DNA from: Pseudomonas sp. DTU12.3
Lineage (GTDB): Bacteria; Pseudomonadota; Gammaproteobacteria; Pseudomonadales; Pseudomonadaceae
Length of the DNA stretch: 64,000 nt
Reading direction: 5' to 3'
NCBI RefSeq assembly: GCF_004124275.1
Contig: NZ_CP027218.1
Span: forward strand, 980,001-1,044,000
Shown here: piece after piece, positions 1 through 8,659 of the stretch
Layout: each line of letters starts with the position of its first letter
How positions within the stretch are numbered: position 1 is the stretch's first letter
Notes under the pieces: generated by a model
Database searches by the model: none
What the model was told of the DNA's origin: nothing
What the model saw: only the letters and a program-made list of their open reading frames with translations
Translations under genes and position numbers: made by a program

Positions 1-144
1 GCTCAGTTCGGCGAGGTCGACGGTGGACCATTCACTGCGTTGCAGGCGCTGCCATATCTCAAGAATCTGACGTGCCTGATGAATTACCCGCTGGGCAAAG
101 TGGTGCTTGAGACGCTCACGGCTGGGGTCTTCTGGCTCGGTCAT
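1..144 (-). CDS. N-terminus of a truncated gene, possibly a GGDEF response regulator
   Basis: Reading the minus strand from the ATG at 144 gives 48 residues (MTEPEDPSRERLKHHFAQRV then a helical, Arg/Gln-rich stretch) that run off the window edge. A weak AGGA lies just upstream of the ATG. The sequence resembles the N-terminal Hpt-like helical region of Pseudomonas diguanylate cyclases of the Hpt-receiver-GGDEF type. That is recollection of a family, and no GGDEF or receiver motif is inside the window, so the product remains uncertain. It is divergent from the T6SS accessory genes that follow. Confidence 0.5.
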   Translation of the reverse strand, partial: MTEPEDPSRERLKHHFAQRVIHQARQILEIWQRLQRSEWSTVDLAELS

Positions 145-469
145 ATCCTGACTACTAGTTAGGCTGCATGCTGAGATCGACTGGTGGCTCTATGCTAGCA
201 CCTCTTTTCCCTTAGACGAGTGTCGTACGTCAATAATCTGCAGTGCGACACAATTCAGTTTCTGACCGATTGGTTTTGTTTTTGACCTGTTCGTCGGTGA
301 AGTCCCCGGCCTTCGGGGGCTTTGGGATGTTTCCTGTCATTTGAGAGGAAGCTTCGCAGTCATTGAGAGACATCGTCTGACAGGGCTTTCTGATTTTTCG
401 TCGAGGCGGCTTCACAGCGGGTTTTGCTTGGTAGGGTTCAGGGATTCCCCTAGAGGCTTTGCGCCCGAC
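145..469. other. Intergenic region with one GC-rich hairpin
   Basis: This is 325 bases with no convincing gene. A hairpin (CCCCG, short loop, CGGGG, then CTTT) sits at about 304-325; its T run is too short to call a terminator. The downstream reading frame stays open back to a TTG at 341, but residues encoded before 470 look unlike protein and no matching ribosome binding site is present. The promoters of the divergent genes should lie here; I could not assign -35/-10 boxes. Confidence 0.4.
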
Positions 470-1618
470 ATGAGCCAGTGTTTCAACGAACATGCCAGCG
501 ATGAACAACGCCTTAACCACAGCACCGTGCCCGTAGCCGATTGTGAATGCAGTGAAGAGTTGCTGTATGGCGAGAAAGTGCGCGTGACCGAGGTACCGGT
601 GCTCACGTGCCAGTGCCTGTGGCGCGAGTATCAGCGCCAGGCCGAGGAAATCGTTGCGCCCCAGGGCGTCTTTATAGCCGACCCGGTCAAACGCAACCGG
701 GCGATCAACGCTGCTTATGCCCGACTCTGGCAACACGACAAACGTTTTCAGTGGGCCGGTTTGGCGGCGTTCGCTTCCAAGCAGGTGGGCTGTGGATTGC
801 TCCATGCCGCTGAAAGCATCGAACGTATCCGCGAAGAGTACGAAGCGCGCCAGCGAATGCGGGAAGGGCGGCGTGAGTCCGGATTGCTGACACCGGGAAA
901 AATGCCCGAGCAGGCCGAAGACTTGCGGGAATACGAAAAGGCGCAGGCACGTAATCCCGTGCCGTCCGTGGATTTTCGCGCCAGCGGCGAACAGCTGTCA
1001 TTGGTGCAGCAACAGTTCCAGCATGTGTACGAGATGATGGCGATGGGTAATACCACGCTGTTTCTGGATGTTTATCCGTTGCATCAGTTTTATGCGGTGC
1101 GTGGGTTGGGGGAGTTGAAGAAGTGTCTTGAGAATCGGCAAAAAATCTATGGGCATGCAAAATTTCCATTGCTATGGCCAGTGGGGCAGAAGCAACTTCG
1201 CTTCGGTTTGAGATTCCCGGAAGTCGTGAAAGCCTTCGAGGCTATAGAGGCAGGAAGTATTGCCGAAAGCGTGGAGAGTTTGGCTTGGCATGAGCAGCAA
1301 AACATTCTCCAACCAACTATCTACGAAAATCGTCATCTTGTGATGTTGTTGCGCAGCAATCATTTTTCCTACGTTACCGGCTTCCCTTCTGGTGTTGCTC
1401 AGGCCATCGAATTGACCCTCACCAGCCAATGTCAGCGGGTTGATGATGGTCGTACCATCGATTTTGGTCGCAATCCGCTAGCGGACTTGTCGGATATCGA
1501 ACAGCGAATGGAGTTCGTGCTTCGGGCGGCCGATCGTTTTGACAAGATGCTCAATGACGAAAATAGAGATCCATTAGCGCATTCCATTGCTGAAATTGCC
1601 GCCATGGAGGGTGTTTGA
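470..1618 (+). CDS. DUF2515-like protein of a T6SS accessory cluster
   Basis: This 382-residue soluble protein resembles the DUF2515 proteins found beside Type VI secretion genes in Pseudomonas. It carries a Cys-rich N-terminus (CEC, CQC) followed by a WREYQRQAEEIVAP segment and a central FQWAGLAAFASKQVGCGLLH segment. There is no signal peptide or membrane span. The ATG at 470 is preferred over the TTG at 341 because the encoded sequence becomes protein-like there, although its AGAGG is a distant ribosome binding site. Its last codons (SIAEIAAMEGV) encode GGAGG, which serves as the ribosome binding site of the next gene, whose TTG start overlaps this stop codon. The C-terminal half is visibly more AT-rich than neighbouring genes. 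Function is unknown; its place in front of hcp suggests a role with T6SS cargo. Confidence 0.65.
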   Translation: MSQCFNEHASDEQRLNHSTVPVADCECSEELLYGEKVRVTEVPVLTCQCLWREYQRQAEEIVAPQGVFIADPVKRNRAINAAYARLWQHDKRFQWAGLAAFASKQVGCGLLHAAESIERIREEYEARQRMREGRRESGLLTPGKMPEQAEDLREYEKAQARNPVPSVDFRASGEQLSLVQQQFQHVYEMMAMGNTTLFLDVYPLHQFYAVRGLGELKKCLENRQKIYGHAKFPLLWPVGQKQLRFGLRFPEVVKAFEAIEAGSIAESVESLAWHEQQNILQPTIYENRHLVMLLRSNHFSYVTGFPSGVAQAIELTLTSQCQRVDDGRTIDFGRNPLADLSDIEQRMEFVLRAADRFDKMLNDENRDPLAHSIAEIAAMEGV

Positions 1619-2379
1619 AGACCTCTGGTATCGCTCTGCTCAGCTGGCACAGTTGGTCATGGCTGTTGCTTTTGTTTGTTTTGGGACTGGCCGTCGCGCA
1701 CCAGTTGACGCAGCCATTATGGGATGAGCCTGTGATGGTCTTGGAGATTGGGCAGACCTTGGAACACATGGAAGCGCACTCAACTGCCCCATTCAGTGCA
1801 TGGGGGCGAGGCCGCAGCGGTGTTTCGGGCGGTATTCCAAAGACGGATGCGCGCCTGCGATTTGTCGATCCGACATACAGTTTCGAGACGCCTCTGGCGC
1901 GTTTTTTCGCGGTTACTTTTAAAGATAACGTAATCGAATCCCTGCGCATGTCCCCGCAAATCGAGCCATTGCTCATCGACGATGTCATGCGAGTGGTTCT
2001 CGACCTACAGGCCCAATGGTGCGCGAAAGGCTGGAGACCGATTGGCACACGGCGCAACCCGACCATTGCGGATACTCCCGCGTGGCGGGCTTATATCCGG
2101 CCGGGTGAGCTCGCTGGCCAGTTCTATTGGCAGGCTGGCGACAAGTATCAGGCAATGCTGGTTCTCGGGCGGTTCAGGGACTCCAGGCACCCTGATCAGG
2201 AACGCTACCTCATTACCCTCGCTATCGCGGAGCCGTGGCTCCAATTCGAAGAAGACGAACGTCGTTTCGAACCTCATCCTTCCCCGCCGCCACAGCCCGA
2301 AGTAGGGGCCGTTCCATGCCCGGCTTCGAATGCATTAGAACGATCCATTGATGAAATCGCTGCCATGGAGGGCGCTTGA
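1615..2379 (+). CDS. Membrane-anchored hypothetical protein, tandem copy 1
   Basis: A 254-residue protein with an N-terminal membrane segment (about residues 13-29) and a C-terminal, probably periplasmic domain. It is closely related along its length to the next gene: shared blocks include MEAHSTAPFSAWGRGR, RMSPQIEPLLIDD and LDLQAQWCAKGWRP. It starts at a TTG overlapping the upstream TGA (TTGA), with GGAGG just before it, so translational coupling is likely. Its C-terminus differs from the paralogue: the last residues (ERSIDEIAAMEGA) copy the end of the upstream DUF2515-like protein. Tandem membrane-anchored paralogues beside T6SS genes are often immunity or adaptor proteins. No family is recognised here, so that role is an inference. 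Confidence 0.75.
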   Translation: MKTSGIALLSWHSWSWLLLLFVLGLAVAHQLTQPLWDEPVMVLEIGQTLEHMEAHSTAPFSAWGRGRSGVSGGIPKTDARLRFVDPTYSFETPLARFFAVTFKDNVIESLRMSPQIEPLLIDDVMRVVLDLQAQWCAKGWRPIGTRRNPTIADTPAWRAYIRPGELAGQFYWQAGDKYQAMLVLGRFRDSRHPDQERYLITLAIAEPWLQFEEDERRFEPHPSPPPQPEVGAVPCPASNALERSIDEIAAMEGA

Positions 2380-3182
2380 TGATCAAGCGTTTTTCTTTGT
2401 CCAACGGGCGCAGTTGGGTGTGGCTGGTGCTTTGTGTAATTTTGGCAATGGTCGCTGGACGTCAACTCATGCAGCCGTTGTGGGGCGATCCCGTGATTGC
2501 TCTGCAGATGGGAGGGCCGTATGAATATATGGAAGCGCACTCGACAGCCCCTTTCAGTGCATGGGGGCGCGGCCGTAAAGGCGTTTCGGGTGGTATTCCA
2601 AAAGTCGACGCCCGTCTTCGTTTTGTCGATTCGCAATACGGTTTCGAGACGCCGCTGGCTCGTTTCTTCACGGTGACTTTCATCCGCAATTTGGTCACTG
2701 ACATCCGTATGTCTCCGCAAATAGAGCCGTTGCTGATCGACGATGCCATGAAAGTTGTTCTCGACCTGCAAGCCCAATGGTGCGCAAAAGGCTGGAGGCC
2801 GGTGGGAACCCGGCGCTATCCCACCATTGCTGATACGCCCGAGTGGCGGGCCTATCTCAGACCAGGGGTGCTCCAAGGACATGCCTATTGGCAGGCCGGT
2901 GACAAGTATCAAGTGATGCTGATATTGGCGCGATTCAGAGACTCCCGGCATCTCGACCAGGAGCGCTATCTCATCACTCTTGATATCGGTGAAGCGTGGC
3001 GGCTGTTTGAAGAAGACGAACGTCGCCTCGAACCCCACCATTCCCCCCACCCCAACCCAAAAAAGGAGCCACCCCATGCCCATCCCAGCCTTCATGACCC
3101 TCCACGGCAGCCGACAGGGCCTGATCAGTGCCGGCGCTTTTACCGAGGCTTCAGTGGGCAACAGCTACCAGAGCGGGCGTGA
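2379..3182 (+). CDS. Membrane-anchored hypothetical protein, tandem copy 2
   Basis: Paralogue of the preceding gene, 267 residues, with an N-terminal membrane segment (about residues 13-29: WVWLVLCVILAMVAG) and the same conserved core. The ATG at 2379 overlaps the stop of copy 1 (ATGA) and uses the recycled GGAGG site in its 3' end. The frame runs 107 bases into hcp in another frame. The final 35 or so residues (Pro/Arg-rich) look like read-through into hcp, not conserved protein, so the original stop was probably lost. The membrane anchor and pairing suggest an envelope-located accessory or immunity role, unproven. Confidence 0.7.
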   Translation: MIKRFSLSNGRSWVWLVLCVILAMVAGRQLMQPLWGDPVIALQMGGPYEYMEAHSTAPFSAWGRGRKGVSGGIPKVDARLRFVDSQYGFETPLARFFTVTFIRNLVTDIRMSPQIEPLLIDDAMKVVLDLQAQWCAKGWRPVGTRRYPTIADTPEWRAYLRPGVLQGHAYWQAGDKYQVMLILARFRDSRHLDQERYLITLDIGEAWRLFEEDERRLEPHHSPHPNPKKEPPHAHPSLHDPPRQPTGPDQCRRFYRGFSGQQLPERA

Positions 3183-3582
3183 AGACAAGATCATGATTCA
3201 GGCCTTGAGCCACGGGATTTTTGTGCCGAAGAACGCCGGGGCGGGGCGGCGGATGCATAAGCCGCTGATCGTCACCAAGACCATCGACAAGGCCTCACCG
3301 CTGATCAATACCGCGCTGTGTTCCGGCGAGCTGCTGAGCCAATGCCGGGTGGAGTGGTTTCGTACCTCGGCTCAGGGTGTTCAGGAACACTTCTACACGA
3401 TGGAACTGGAAGACGCGGTGATCGTTGGTGCTGAAATACTGATGCCGCACTGCCAGGACCCCGACACTGCTCATCTCACGCAATTGGAGAAAATCCATTT
3501 CCGCTATCGGCGCATCTATTGGCGCCACGAAGTCAGCCGGACGATGGGTTCCGACGAATGGCAAGGCGAGGGCCAGGGATGA
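3076..3582 (+). CDS. hcp: Hcp, T6SS tube protein (orphan copy)
   Basis: Hexameric rings of Hcp stack to form the inner tube of the Type VI secretion apparatus and carry small effectors. This 168-residue protein shows the hallmarks of the Hcp (TssD) family: AFMTLHGSRQGLISAGAFTE at the N-terminus, a central RMHKPLIVTKTIDKASPL block, VEWFRTSAQGVQEHFYTMEL, and MPHCQDPDTAHLTQLEKI near the end. Its start is fixed by a near-perfect AAAGGAG at 3062-3068. It overlaps the previous gene by 107 bases and the next by ATGA. No tss core genes (sheath, baseplate, ClpV) are in the window, so it is an orphan hcp that must use an apparatus encoded elsewhere. Confidence 0.93.
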   Translation: MPIPAFMTLHGSRQGLISAGAFTEASVGNSYQSGREDKIMIQALSHGIFVPKNAGAGRRMHKPLIVTKTIDKASPLINTALCSGELLSQCRVEWFRTSAQGVQEHFYTMELEDAVIVGAEILMPHCQDPDTAHLTQLEKIHFRYRRIYWRHEVSRTMGSDEWQGEGQG

Positions 3583-4055
3583 GGCTGGTTTGTCACGCGC
3601 ACCTGAGCGAGGCCGATCGTCAGCATGTCTATCCGCAGGATCAGGCGTTGGAGCGGGTCTATCAGGCTCTGCTGGAGCGCTGCCCCCTCGACGGGCTGGA
3701 TGAGTTGCGATCGGGCTTGATGATCAATCTGGACAGCGAAGTGCTGGGCGAAGTCGAGCGTGGCGACTGGCTGCTGCTCAGATCGCGAGCCGAATTCGGC
3801 CAATGGCCGGTCGCTGCGTCGATCTTCGATCAGGCCGTGCTGGAACTGATGAATAATCCCCCGGCGCAGCCCATCCGAACCCCGCAGATCTTCCGTCTGG
3901 TCGACAGCATGACCGGCGAGCCGCTGCCACAGCAGGCGTACACCGCAACGGTCGACGGCGTCCCCAGCCAGCGCAAGACTGGCGCAGCGGGCATTGCATA
4001 TCTATTTACACCGGAAGATGTCCGGCAGATTTCCCTGAAAATTTTCAACGTCTGA
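3579..4055 (+). CDS. Hcp-linked hypothetical protein with beta-sandwich-like C-terminus
   Basis: A 158-residue soluble protein whose ATG overlaps the hcp stop (ATGA), implying coupled translation. The first 95 residues are alpha/beta and unrecognised. The C-terminal 55 (IFRLVDSMTGEPLPQQAYTA onward, with a TGAAGIAYLFTP stretch) resemble the transthyretin-like or carboxypeptidase-regulatory-like extensions found on VgrG, PAAR and effector-carrier proteins of T6SS. A plausible role is an adaptor or cargo riding on Hcp, but no toxin motif is seen. The next gene lies 139 bases on and is unrelated. Confidence 0.65.
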   Translation: MRLVCHAHLSEADRQHVYPQDQALERVYQALLERCPLDGLDELRSGLMINLDSEVLGEVERGDWLLLRSRAEFGQWPVAASIFDQAVLELMNNPPAQPIRTPQIFRLVDSMTGEPLPQQAYTATVDGVPSQRKTGAAGIAYLFTPEDVRQISLKIFNV

Positions 4056-4194
4056 ATCGCGCGTCTATCCTTTCGCTCTCGGGCAGCAGCTACTTGTTTT
4101 CCCTCAGCCTCCCAATACCGGGTGCCCGGCCTTGGCACGTTGTTGTATGGTTGTGGTCGAACCGTTGAACCCAAGTGATTGAAAGGATATCGCC

Positions 4195-5262
4195 ATGCTG
4201 GACTGGAAAAACCGCGCGGGCAGCGCGCCTGAACGTGCCGCCGAGCCCAAGTCGGCCACCCGCAGCTATGTCGGTGGGGTGCTGTTCAGCCGCGCTTTGG
4301 CCACGCTGATCGGCCTCTATCTGCTGGTGACCATCGGCCTTGGCTGGTACTGGAGCCAAGAGCCGGCGCTGTTTCCGGTCGCACAAAACGCGCAAGTGGC
4401 TGCCGAGAAAGAAGGCAAGCAGATGGTCATCGGCTACACCACGGTCGAAACCCTGAAGACCGTTGCCGGCACCTTGCTCAACAAACCGGGCGGCTACATT
4501 TCCAACGACCGCTTCCCGCCAGGCTTGTGGATGGACAACACGCCGAGCTGGGAATACGGCGTGCTGGTGCAGGTGCGTGACCTGACCCGCGCCTTGCGCA
4601 AAGACTTTGCCCGTTCGCAGTCGCAGTCGGCGGAAGATGCCGATCTGGCCAAAGCCGAACCGCGTTTCAACTTCGACAACAAGAGCTGGATCCTGCCGTC
4701 GAGTGAGTCGGAGTACCAGGAAGGCATCAACTCCCTGAGCCGTTATCAGGCACGCCTGTCCGACCCTACTCAAAAGAACGCGCTGTTTTATGCCCGCGCC
4801 GACAACCTGAACAACTGGCTCGGCGATGTGGGCACACGTCTCGGTTCGCTGTCGCAACGTTTGTCGGCCAGTGTTGGCCGGGTCAAACTCAACACCGCAC
4901 TGAAAACCGAAGTACCGGCCATCGGCGAAGTGCCGCAGGTTGACGAAGAAGTCGTCGAGACTCCGTGGATGCAGATCGACAACGTCTTCTACGAAGCACG
5001 CGGTCAGGCCTGGGCGCTGTCGCATCTGCTGCGCGCCATCGAAGTCGACTTCGCCGATGTACTGGCGAAGAAGAACGCCACGGTCAGCGTGCGTCAGATC
5101 ATCCGCGAACTGGAAGCCTCGCAGGAACCGGTCTGGAGTCCGATGATTCTTAACGGCAGCGGCTTCGGCGTGTTGGCCAACCATTCGCTGGTCATGGCCA
5201 ACTATATTTCCCGGGCCAACGCTGCTGTGATCGATTTGCGTCAACTGCTCAATCAGGGCTGA
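4195..5262 (+). CDS. DUF2333 family membrane protein
   Basis: A 355-residue protein of the DUF2333 family, which is widespread in gamma-proteobacteria without an assigned function. It has a short cytoplasmic N-terminus, one membrane span at about residues 34-52 (ALATLIGLYLLVTIGLGWYW), and a long periplasmic helical domain. Family-like segments include GGYISNDRFPPGLWMDNTP and NNWLGDVGTRLGSLSQRLS. An AAAGGA precedes the ATG. It is followed after three bases by a Nudix gene, so the two are probably co-transcribed. Confidence 0.85.
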   Translation: MLDWKNRAGSAPERAAEPKSATRSYVGGVLFSRALATLIGLYLLVTIGLGWYWSQEPALFPVAQNAQVAAEKEGKQMVIGYTTVETLKTVAGTLLNKPGGYISNDRFPPGLWMDNTPSWEYGVLVQVRDLTRALRKDFARSQSQSAEDADLAKAEPRFNFDNKSWILPSSESEYQEGINSLSRYQARLSDPTQKNALFYARADNLNNWLGDVGTRLGSLSQRLSASVGRVKLNTALKTEVPAIGEVPQVDEEVVETPWMQIDNVFYEARGQAWALSHLLRAIEVDFADVLAKKNATVSVRQIIRELEASQEPVWSPMILNGSGFGVLANHSLVMANYISRANAAVIDLRQLLNQG

Positions 5263-5265
5263 TTC

Positions 5266-5823
5266 ATGAGTCAGAACGCCAAAGAGGCGGCCCATCGCGC
5301 CGCCTCCGATGCTGAACAGATCGCTTGGGTCGACGAACAGGACAACCTGCTCGGCGCCTTGGTGCGTTCAGACTTGCGTGAGCGCGGGCTGATCGGACGC
5401 GGCACCTACATCATGCTGTTCAATTCTGCGGGTGAGCTTTGCGTGCATCGGCGCACGTTGAGCAAGGCCATCTACCCGGGTTTCTGGGATGTAGCGGCTG
5501 GCGGCATGGTGCTCGCCAGTGAAACCTACGCTGAATCCGCTGCCCGCGAGCTGGAAGAAGAGTTGGGGGTCAGTGGCGTGGAACTCACTGCGCACGACCA
5601 TTTCTTCTTTGAAGATACCGGCAACCGTTTGTGGTGTTCGGCGTTTTCCGCTGTGTGGGACGGGCCGCTCAAACTGCAGCCGGAAGAGGTGCTGGAAGCG
5701 CGGTTCATCCCGGTCGAGCAGGTCATGAAGGAAATCCAACAAAAGCCCTATTGCCCGGACTCTTTGGCCGCGTTGAAGCGCTATCTCAAGGCGCAGCAAA
5801 GCGACGTCGCAAAGAACACATGA
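5266..5823 (+). CDS. Nudix hydrolase, YfcD-like
   Basis: This 185-residue protein belongs to the Nudix superfamily, which hydrolyses nucleoside-diphosphate-linked compounds using Mg2+ bound by the Nudix box. The box is intact: GG(x5)E(x7)RELEEELGV in the segment starting AAGGMVLASETYAESA. The N-terminal IAWVDEQDNLLGALVRSDLR and the HRRTLSKAIYPGFWDV block are typical of the YfcD / isopentenyl-isomerase-like subgroup. Substrate cannot be told from sequence. It starts three bases after the DUF2333 gene and is followed by a strong terminator at 5831. Confidence 0.9.
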   Translation: MSQNAKEAAHRAASDAEQIAWVDEQDNLLGALVRSDLRERGLIGRGTYIMLFNSAGELCVHRRTLSKAIYPGFWDVAAGGMVLASETYAESAARELEEELGVSGVELTAHDHFFFEDTGNRLWCSAFSAVWDGPLKLQPEEVLEARFIPVEQVMKEIQQKPYCPDSLAALKRYLKAQQSDVAKNT

Positions 5824-5830
5824 ATTGGCG

Positions 5831-5859
5831 CCGATTGGCACTTAGCAATCGGGTTTTTT
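5831..5859 (+). terminator. Rho-independent terminator after the Nudix gene
   Basis: A perfect 7-bp stem (CCGATTG / CAATCGG) with an 8-base loop is followed by GTTTTTT. It lies 8 bases after the Nudix stop codon and should end the DUF2333-Nudix transcript. Confidence 0.85.
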
Positions 5860-5942
5860 GCCGTTACACTGCGCGACCTTTTTTTCAAACTGCACCGGAT
5901 AGTTTGAGGTTGGCCTGATTGACTGCTGGCCTGTGGGGAACC

Positions 5943-6025
5943 TGTAGGAGCTGCCGAAGGCTGCGATCTTTTGATCTTGGCTTTTAAAAAAGATCAAAAG
6001 ATCGCAGCCTTCGGCAGCTCCTACA
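5943..6025. repeat. REP pair (GTAGGAGCTGCC family), inverted
   Basis: Two inverted arms of the family consensus (TGTAGGAGCTGCCGAAGG...) face each other across an AT-rich centre, giving one long palindrome. Eleven further copies of this family are annotated in the window. It occupies most of the 331-base gap between the Nudix and SUI1 genes. Confidence 0.9.
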
Positions 6026-6154
6026 TTTCAGCAATTGAGCAGTCCAGGAATCGATATCCGGTGCAGTAGCGCTGCCCCTGCCTGAGTGGGGCTTCGCGGT
6101 CGCTGACCTTGCCCAAGGTTGCGATCAGTCTTTGTCCTCCCGAGAGGATTGCCG

Positions 6155-6526
6155 GTGGCCAAAAAAGCCGCATCCTTCGCCGCCTTAGGTGGCCTGGTAT
6201 TTTCCACCGACGCAGGTCGTCATTGCCCGGAATGCAGTAAGCCGGTGGACGCCTGTATCTGCAAACAAACCGTGATCCCGGCCGGCGACGGCATTGCCCG
6301 CGTGCGCCGCGAGAGCAAGGGCCGTGGCGGCAAGACGGTGACTACTATCACCGGCGTGCCGCTGGCCGAAGACGCGCTCAAGGAGCTGGCGACAACGTTG
6401 AAGAAACGTTGTGGCACCGGCGGCGCGTTGAAAGACGGCATCATCGAAATCCAGGGCGATCATGTCGAGCTACTCTTGGCTGAGCTGATCAAGCACGGTT
6501 TCAAAGCGAAGAAGTCCGGCGGCTAG
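6155..6526 (+). CDS. yciH: SUI1/eIF1-like translation factor YciH
   Basis: A 123-residue protein of the bacterial SUI1 (eIF1-like) family. It contains a small Cys cluster (CPECSKPVDACIC, residues 20-32) and the SUI1 core with RRESKGRGGKTVTTITG and LKKRCGTGGALKDGIIEIQG, the basic and Gly-rich loops that contact the ribosome in eIF1 relatives. YciH is thought to modulate initiation fidelity or act under stress. The GTG at 6155 is chosen because GAGAGGA ends six bases before it; an in-frame start at 6119 would add residues not found in the family. Confidence 0.9.
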   Translation: MAKKAASFAALGGLVFSTDAGRHCPECSKPVDACICKQTVIPAGDGIARVRRESKGRGGKTVTTITGVPLAEDALKELATTLKKRCGTGGALKDGIIEIQGDHVELLLAELIKHGFKAKKSGG

Positions 6527-6612
6527 CAGCCTCTGTGAAATCCATCTGCGGCTTGATCCGGCGCTGAAATACTTCAGATCCGGCGTCGTCTCCATGGTTT
6601 TCACAGAGCCTG
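6527..6612. repeat. 86-bp MITE-like palindrome with 19-bp terminal inverted repeats
   Basis: The ends are CAGCCTCTGTGAAATCCAT (6527-6545) and, on the other strand, CAGGCTCTGTGAAAACCAT (6594-6612), 17 of 19 identical. The interior holds GATCCGGCG twice as a direct repeat around a TGAAATACTTCA palindrome. It abuts the yciH stop codon and precedes speA. It encodes nothing and looks like a miniature inverted-repeat element or a large hairpin. Confidence 0.6.
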
Positions 6613-6745
6613 TTCATGACCGGTTTCTAAACTCCACGCAGTCAGTGCGGTCTACCGCCGCGCTGACGAACCGTCATTTTCATTCTTTAGACTGCGCCGG
6701 CCTGAGATCAGGCGACGCACTATGACTTCTTTATAGGGGACTTCG

Positions 6746-8659
6746 ATGTCCGTACGACGCACACGTAAAGACGATGGCAGCCAATGGACAGTTGCGGACA
6801 GCCGCAGTGTTTACGGGATTCGCCATTGGGGGGCCGGGTATTTCGCGATCAATGAAGCCGGTCGCGTCGAAGTTCGTCCGAACGGCCCGAGCAGCTCGCC
6901 GATTGACCTGTTCGAGCAAGTCGACCAACTGCGCAAAAGCGGTTTGTCCTTGCCGTTGCTGGTTCGTTTCCCCGACATCCTGCAAGACCGTGTCCGCCAG
7001 CTGACCGGCGCCTTCGATGCCAACATCGAGCGTCTGGAATACCAGAGCAAGTACACCGCGCTGTACCCGATCAAGGTTAACCAGCAAGAAGCGGTGATCG
7101 AGAACATCATCGCCACCCAGGATGTTTCCATCGGCCTGGAAGCCGGCTCCAAGCCTGAATTGCTGGCCGTACTGGCGCTGGCGCCGAAGGGCGGTACCAT
7201 CGTCTGTAACGGCTACAAGGACCGCGAGTTCATTCGTCTCGCGCTGATCGGTCAGAAACTTGGTCACAACGTGTTCATCGTGATCGAGAAAGAATCCGAA
7301 GTCGCTCTGGTGATCGAAGAAGCCGCCTCGCTGAAGGTCAAGCCACAGGTTGGCCTGCGCGTGCGCCTGTCGTCGCTGGCGTCGTCGAAGTGGGCGGACA
7401 CTGGTGGCGAGAAATCCAAATTCGGTCTGTCGGCGGCACAACTGCTGTCGGTGGTCGAGCGCTTCCGCGCGGCCGGTCTCGATCAGGGCATTCGCCTGCT
7501 GCACTTCCATATGGGTTCGCAGATTGCCAACCTGGCTGACTATCAGCACGGTTTCAAGGAAGCGATCCGTTACTACGGCGAGTTGCGCAACCTCGGTCTG
7601 CCGGTCGATCACATCGACGTTGGCGGCGGTCTCGGTGTCGACTATGACGGCACCCACTCGCGCAACGCCAGTTCGATCAACTACGACATGGACGATTACG
7701 CCGGTGTCGTGGTCGGCATGCTCAAGGAGTTCTGCGATGCGCAGGCCCTGCCGCATCCGCACATCTTCTCCGAGAGCGGCCGCTCGCTGACCGCGCACCA
7801 CGCGATGCTGGTTGTGCAGGTGACTGACGTCGAGAAGCACAACGACGAAATCCCGCAGATCGAAAACAAGGAATCGCTGCCGGAAACCGTGCAGTGGCTG
7901 GTTGACCTGCTCGGCCCGACCGACATCGAAATGGTCACCGAAACCTACTGGCGCGCCACGCACTACATGAGCGACGTGGCTGCGCAGTACGCTGACGGCA
8001 AACTGACCCTGGCCGAAAAAGCCCTGGCCGAGCAGTGCTACTTCGCGGTCTGCCGTCGCCTGCACAACTCGCTGAAAGCGCGTCAGCGTTCGCACCGTCA
8101 GGTGCTCGACGAGCTCAACGACAAGCTGGCCGACAAGTACATCTGCAACTTCTCGGTGTTCCAGAGCCTGCCGGACACCTGGGCGATCGATCAGGTCCTG
8201 CCGATCATCCCGCTGCACCGTCTCGACGAAGAGCCGCTGCGCCGCGCGGTGCTGCAGGACTTGACCTGCGACTCCGACGGCAAGATCAACCAGTACGTCG
8301 ACGAGCAGAGCATCGAAACCAGCTTGCCGGTGCACGGTTTGAACGAAGGTGAAGACTACTTGCTGGGCGTGTTCCTGGTCGGCGCCTATCAGGAAATCCT
8401 CGGTGACATGCACAACCTGTTCGGTGACACCGACTCGGTGAACATCTACCAGAATGCCGATGGCAGCGTGTACCACGCCGGTATCGAGACCCACGACACC
8501 ATCGAAGACATGCTGCGTTACGTGCACTTGTCGCCGGAAGAACTGATGACGCACTACCGCGACAAGTGCGCCAGTGCGCGCATCAGTGCCGGCGAGCGCA
8601 CGCAATTCCTCGATGCCTTGCGTCTGGGTCTGACCCGTTCCTCCTACCTGTCTTCCTGA
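6746..8659 (+). CDS. speA: Biosynthetic arginine decarboxylase
   Basis: SpeA decarboxylates L-arginine to agmatine, the first step of the agmatine route to putrescine and other polyamines. The 637-residue length and layout match the biosynthetic, PLP-dependent fold III enzyme. The PLP-binding lysine is K110 in [10 protein letters not shown], and the Gly-rich phosphate-binding segment [17 protein letters not shown] is present. GEKSKFGLS and [15 protein letters not shown] are also typical. An AGGGG precedes the ATG. It is monocistronic as far as can be seen, with 219 bases upstream holding the MITE-like palindrome and presumably the promoter. Confidence 0.97.
   Translation: MSVRRTRKDDGSQWTVADSRSVYGIRHWGAGYFAINEAGRVEVRPNGPSSSPIDLFEQVDQLRKSGLSLPLLVRFPDILQDRVRQLTGAFDANIERLEYQSKYTALYPIKVNQQEAVIENIIATQDVSIGLEAGSKPELLAVLALAPKGGTIVCNGYKDREFIRLALIGQKLGHNVFIVIEKESEVALVIEEAASLKVKPQVGLRVRLSSLASSKWADTGGEKSKFGLSAAQLLSVVERFRAAGLDQGIRLLHFHMGSQIANLADYQHGFKEAIRYYGELRNLGLPVDHIDVGGGLGVDYDGTHSRNASSINYDMDDYAGVVVGMLKEFCDAQALPHPHIFSESGRSLTAHHAMLVVQVTDVEKHNDEIPQIENKESLPETVQWLVDLLGPTDIEMVTETYWRATHYMSDVAAQYADGKLTLAEKALAEQCYFAVCRRLHNSLKARQRSHRQVLDELNDKLADKYICNFSVFQSLPDTWAIDQVLPIIPLHRLDEEPLRRAVLQDLTCDSDGKINQYVDEQSIETSLPVHGLNEGEDYLLGVFLVGAYQEILGDMHNLFGDTDSVNIYQNADGSVYHAGIETHDTIEDMLRYVHLSPEELMTHYRDKCASARISAGERTQFLDALRLGLTRSSYLSS

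Noticed and set aside
304-325. GC hairpin as a terminator
   Set aside because: Only three T follow the stem and no gene ends there.
341-470. N-terminal extension of the DUF2515-like protein from a TTG
   Set aside because: The encoded residues look unlike protein, and the family-like sequence begins at the ATG at 470.
6731-8605. A 624-codon open frame antisense to speA
   Set aside because: It mirrors the codon structure of speA in GC-rich DNA, has biased composition and no recognisable domain or ribosome binding site.
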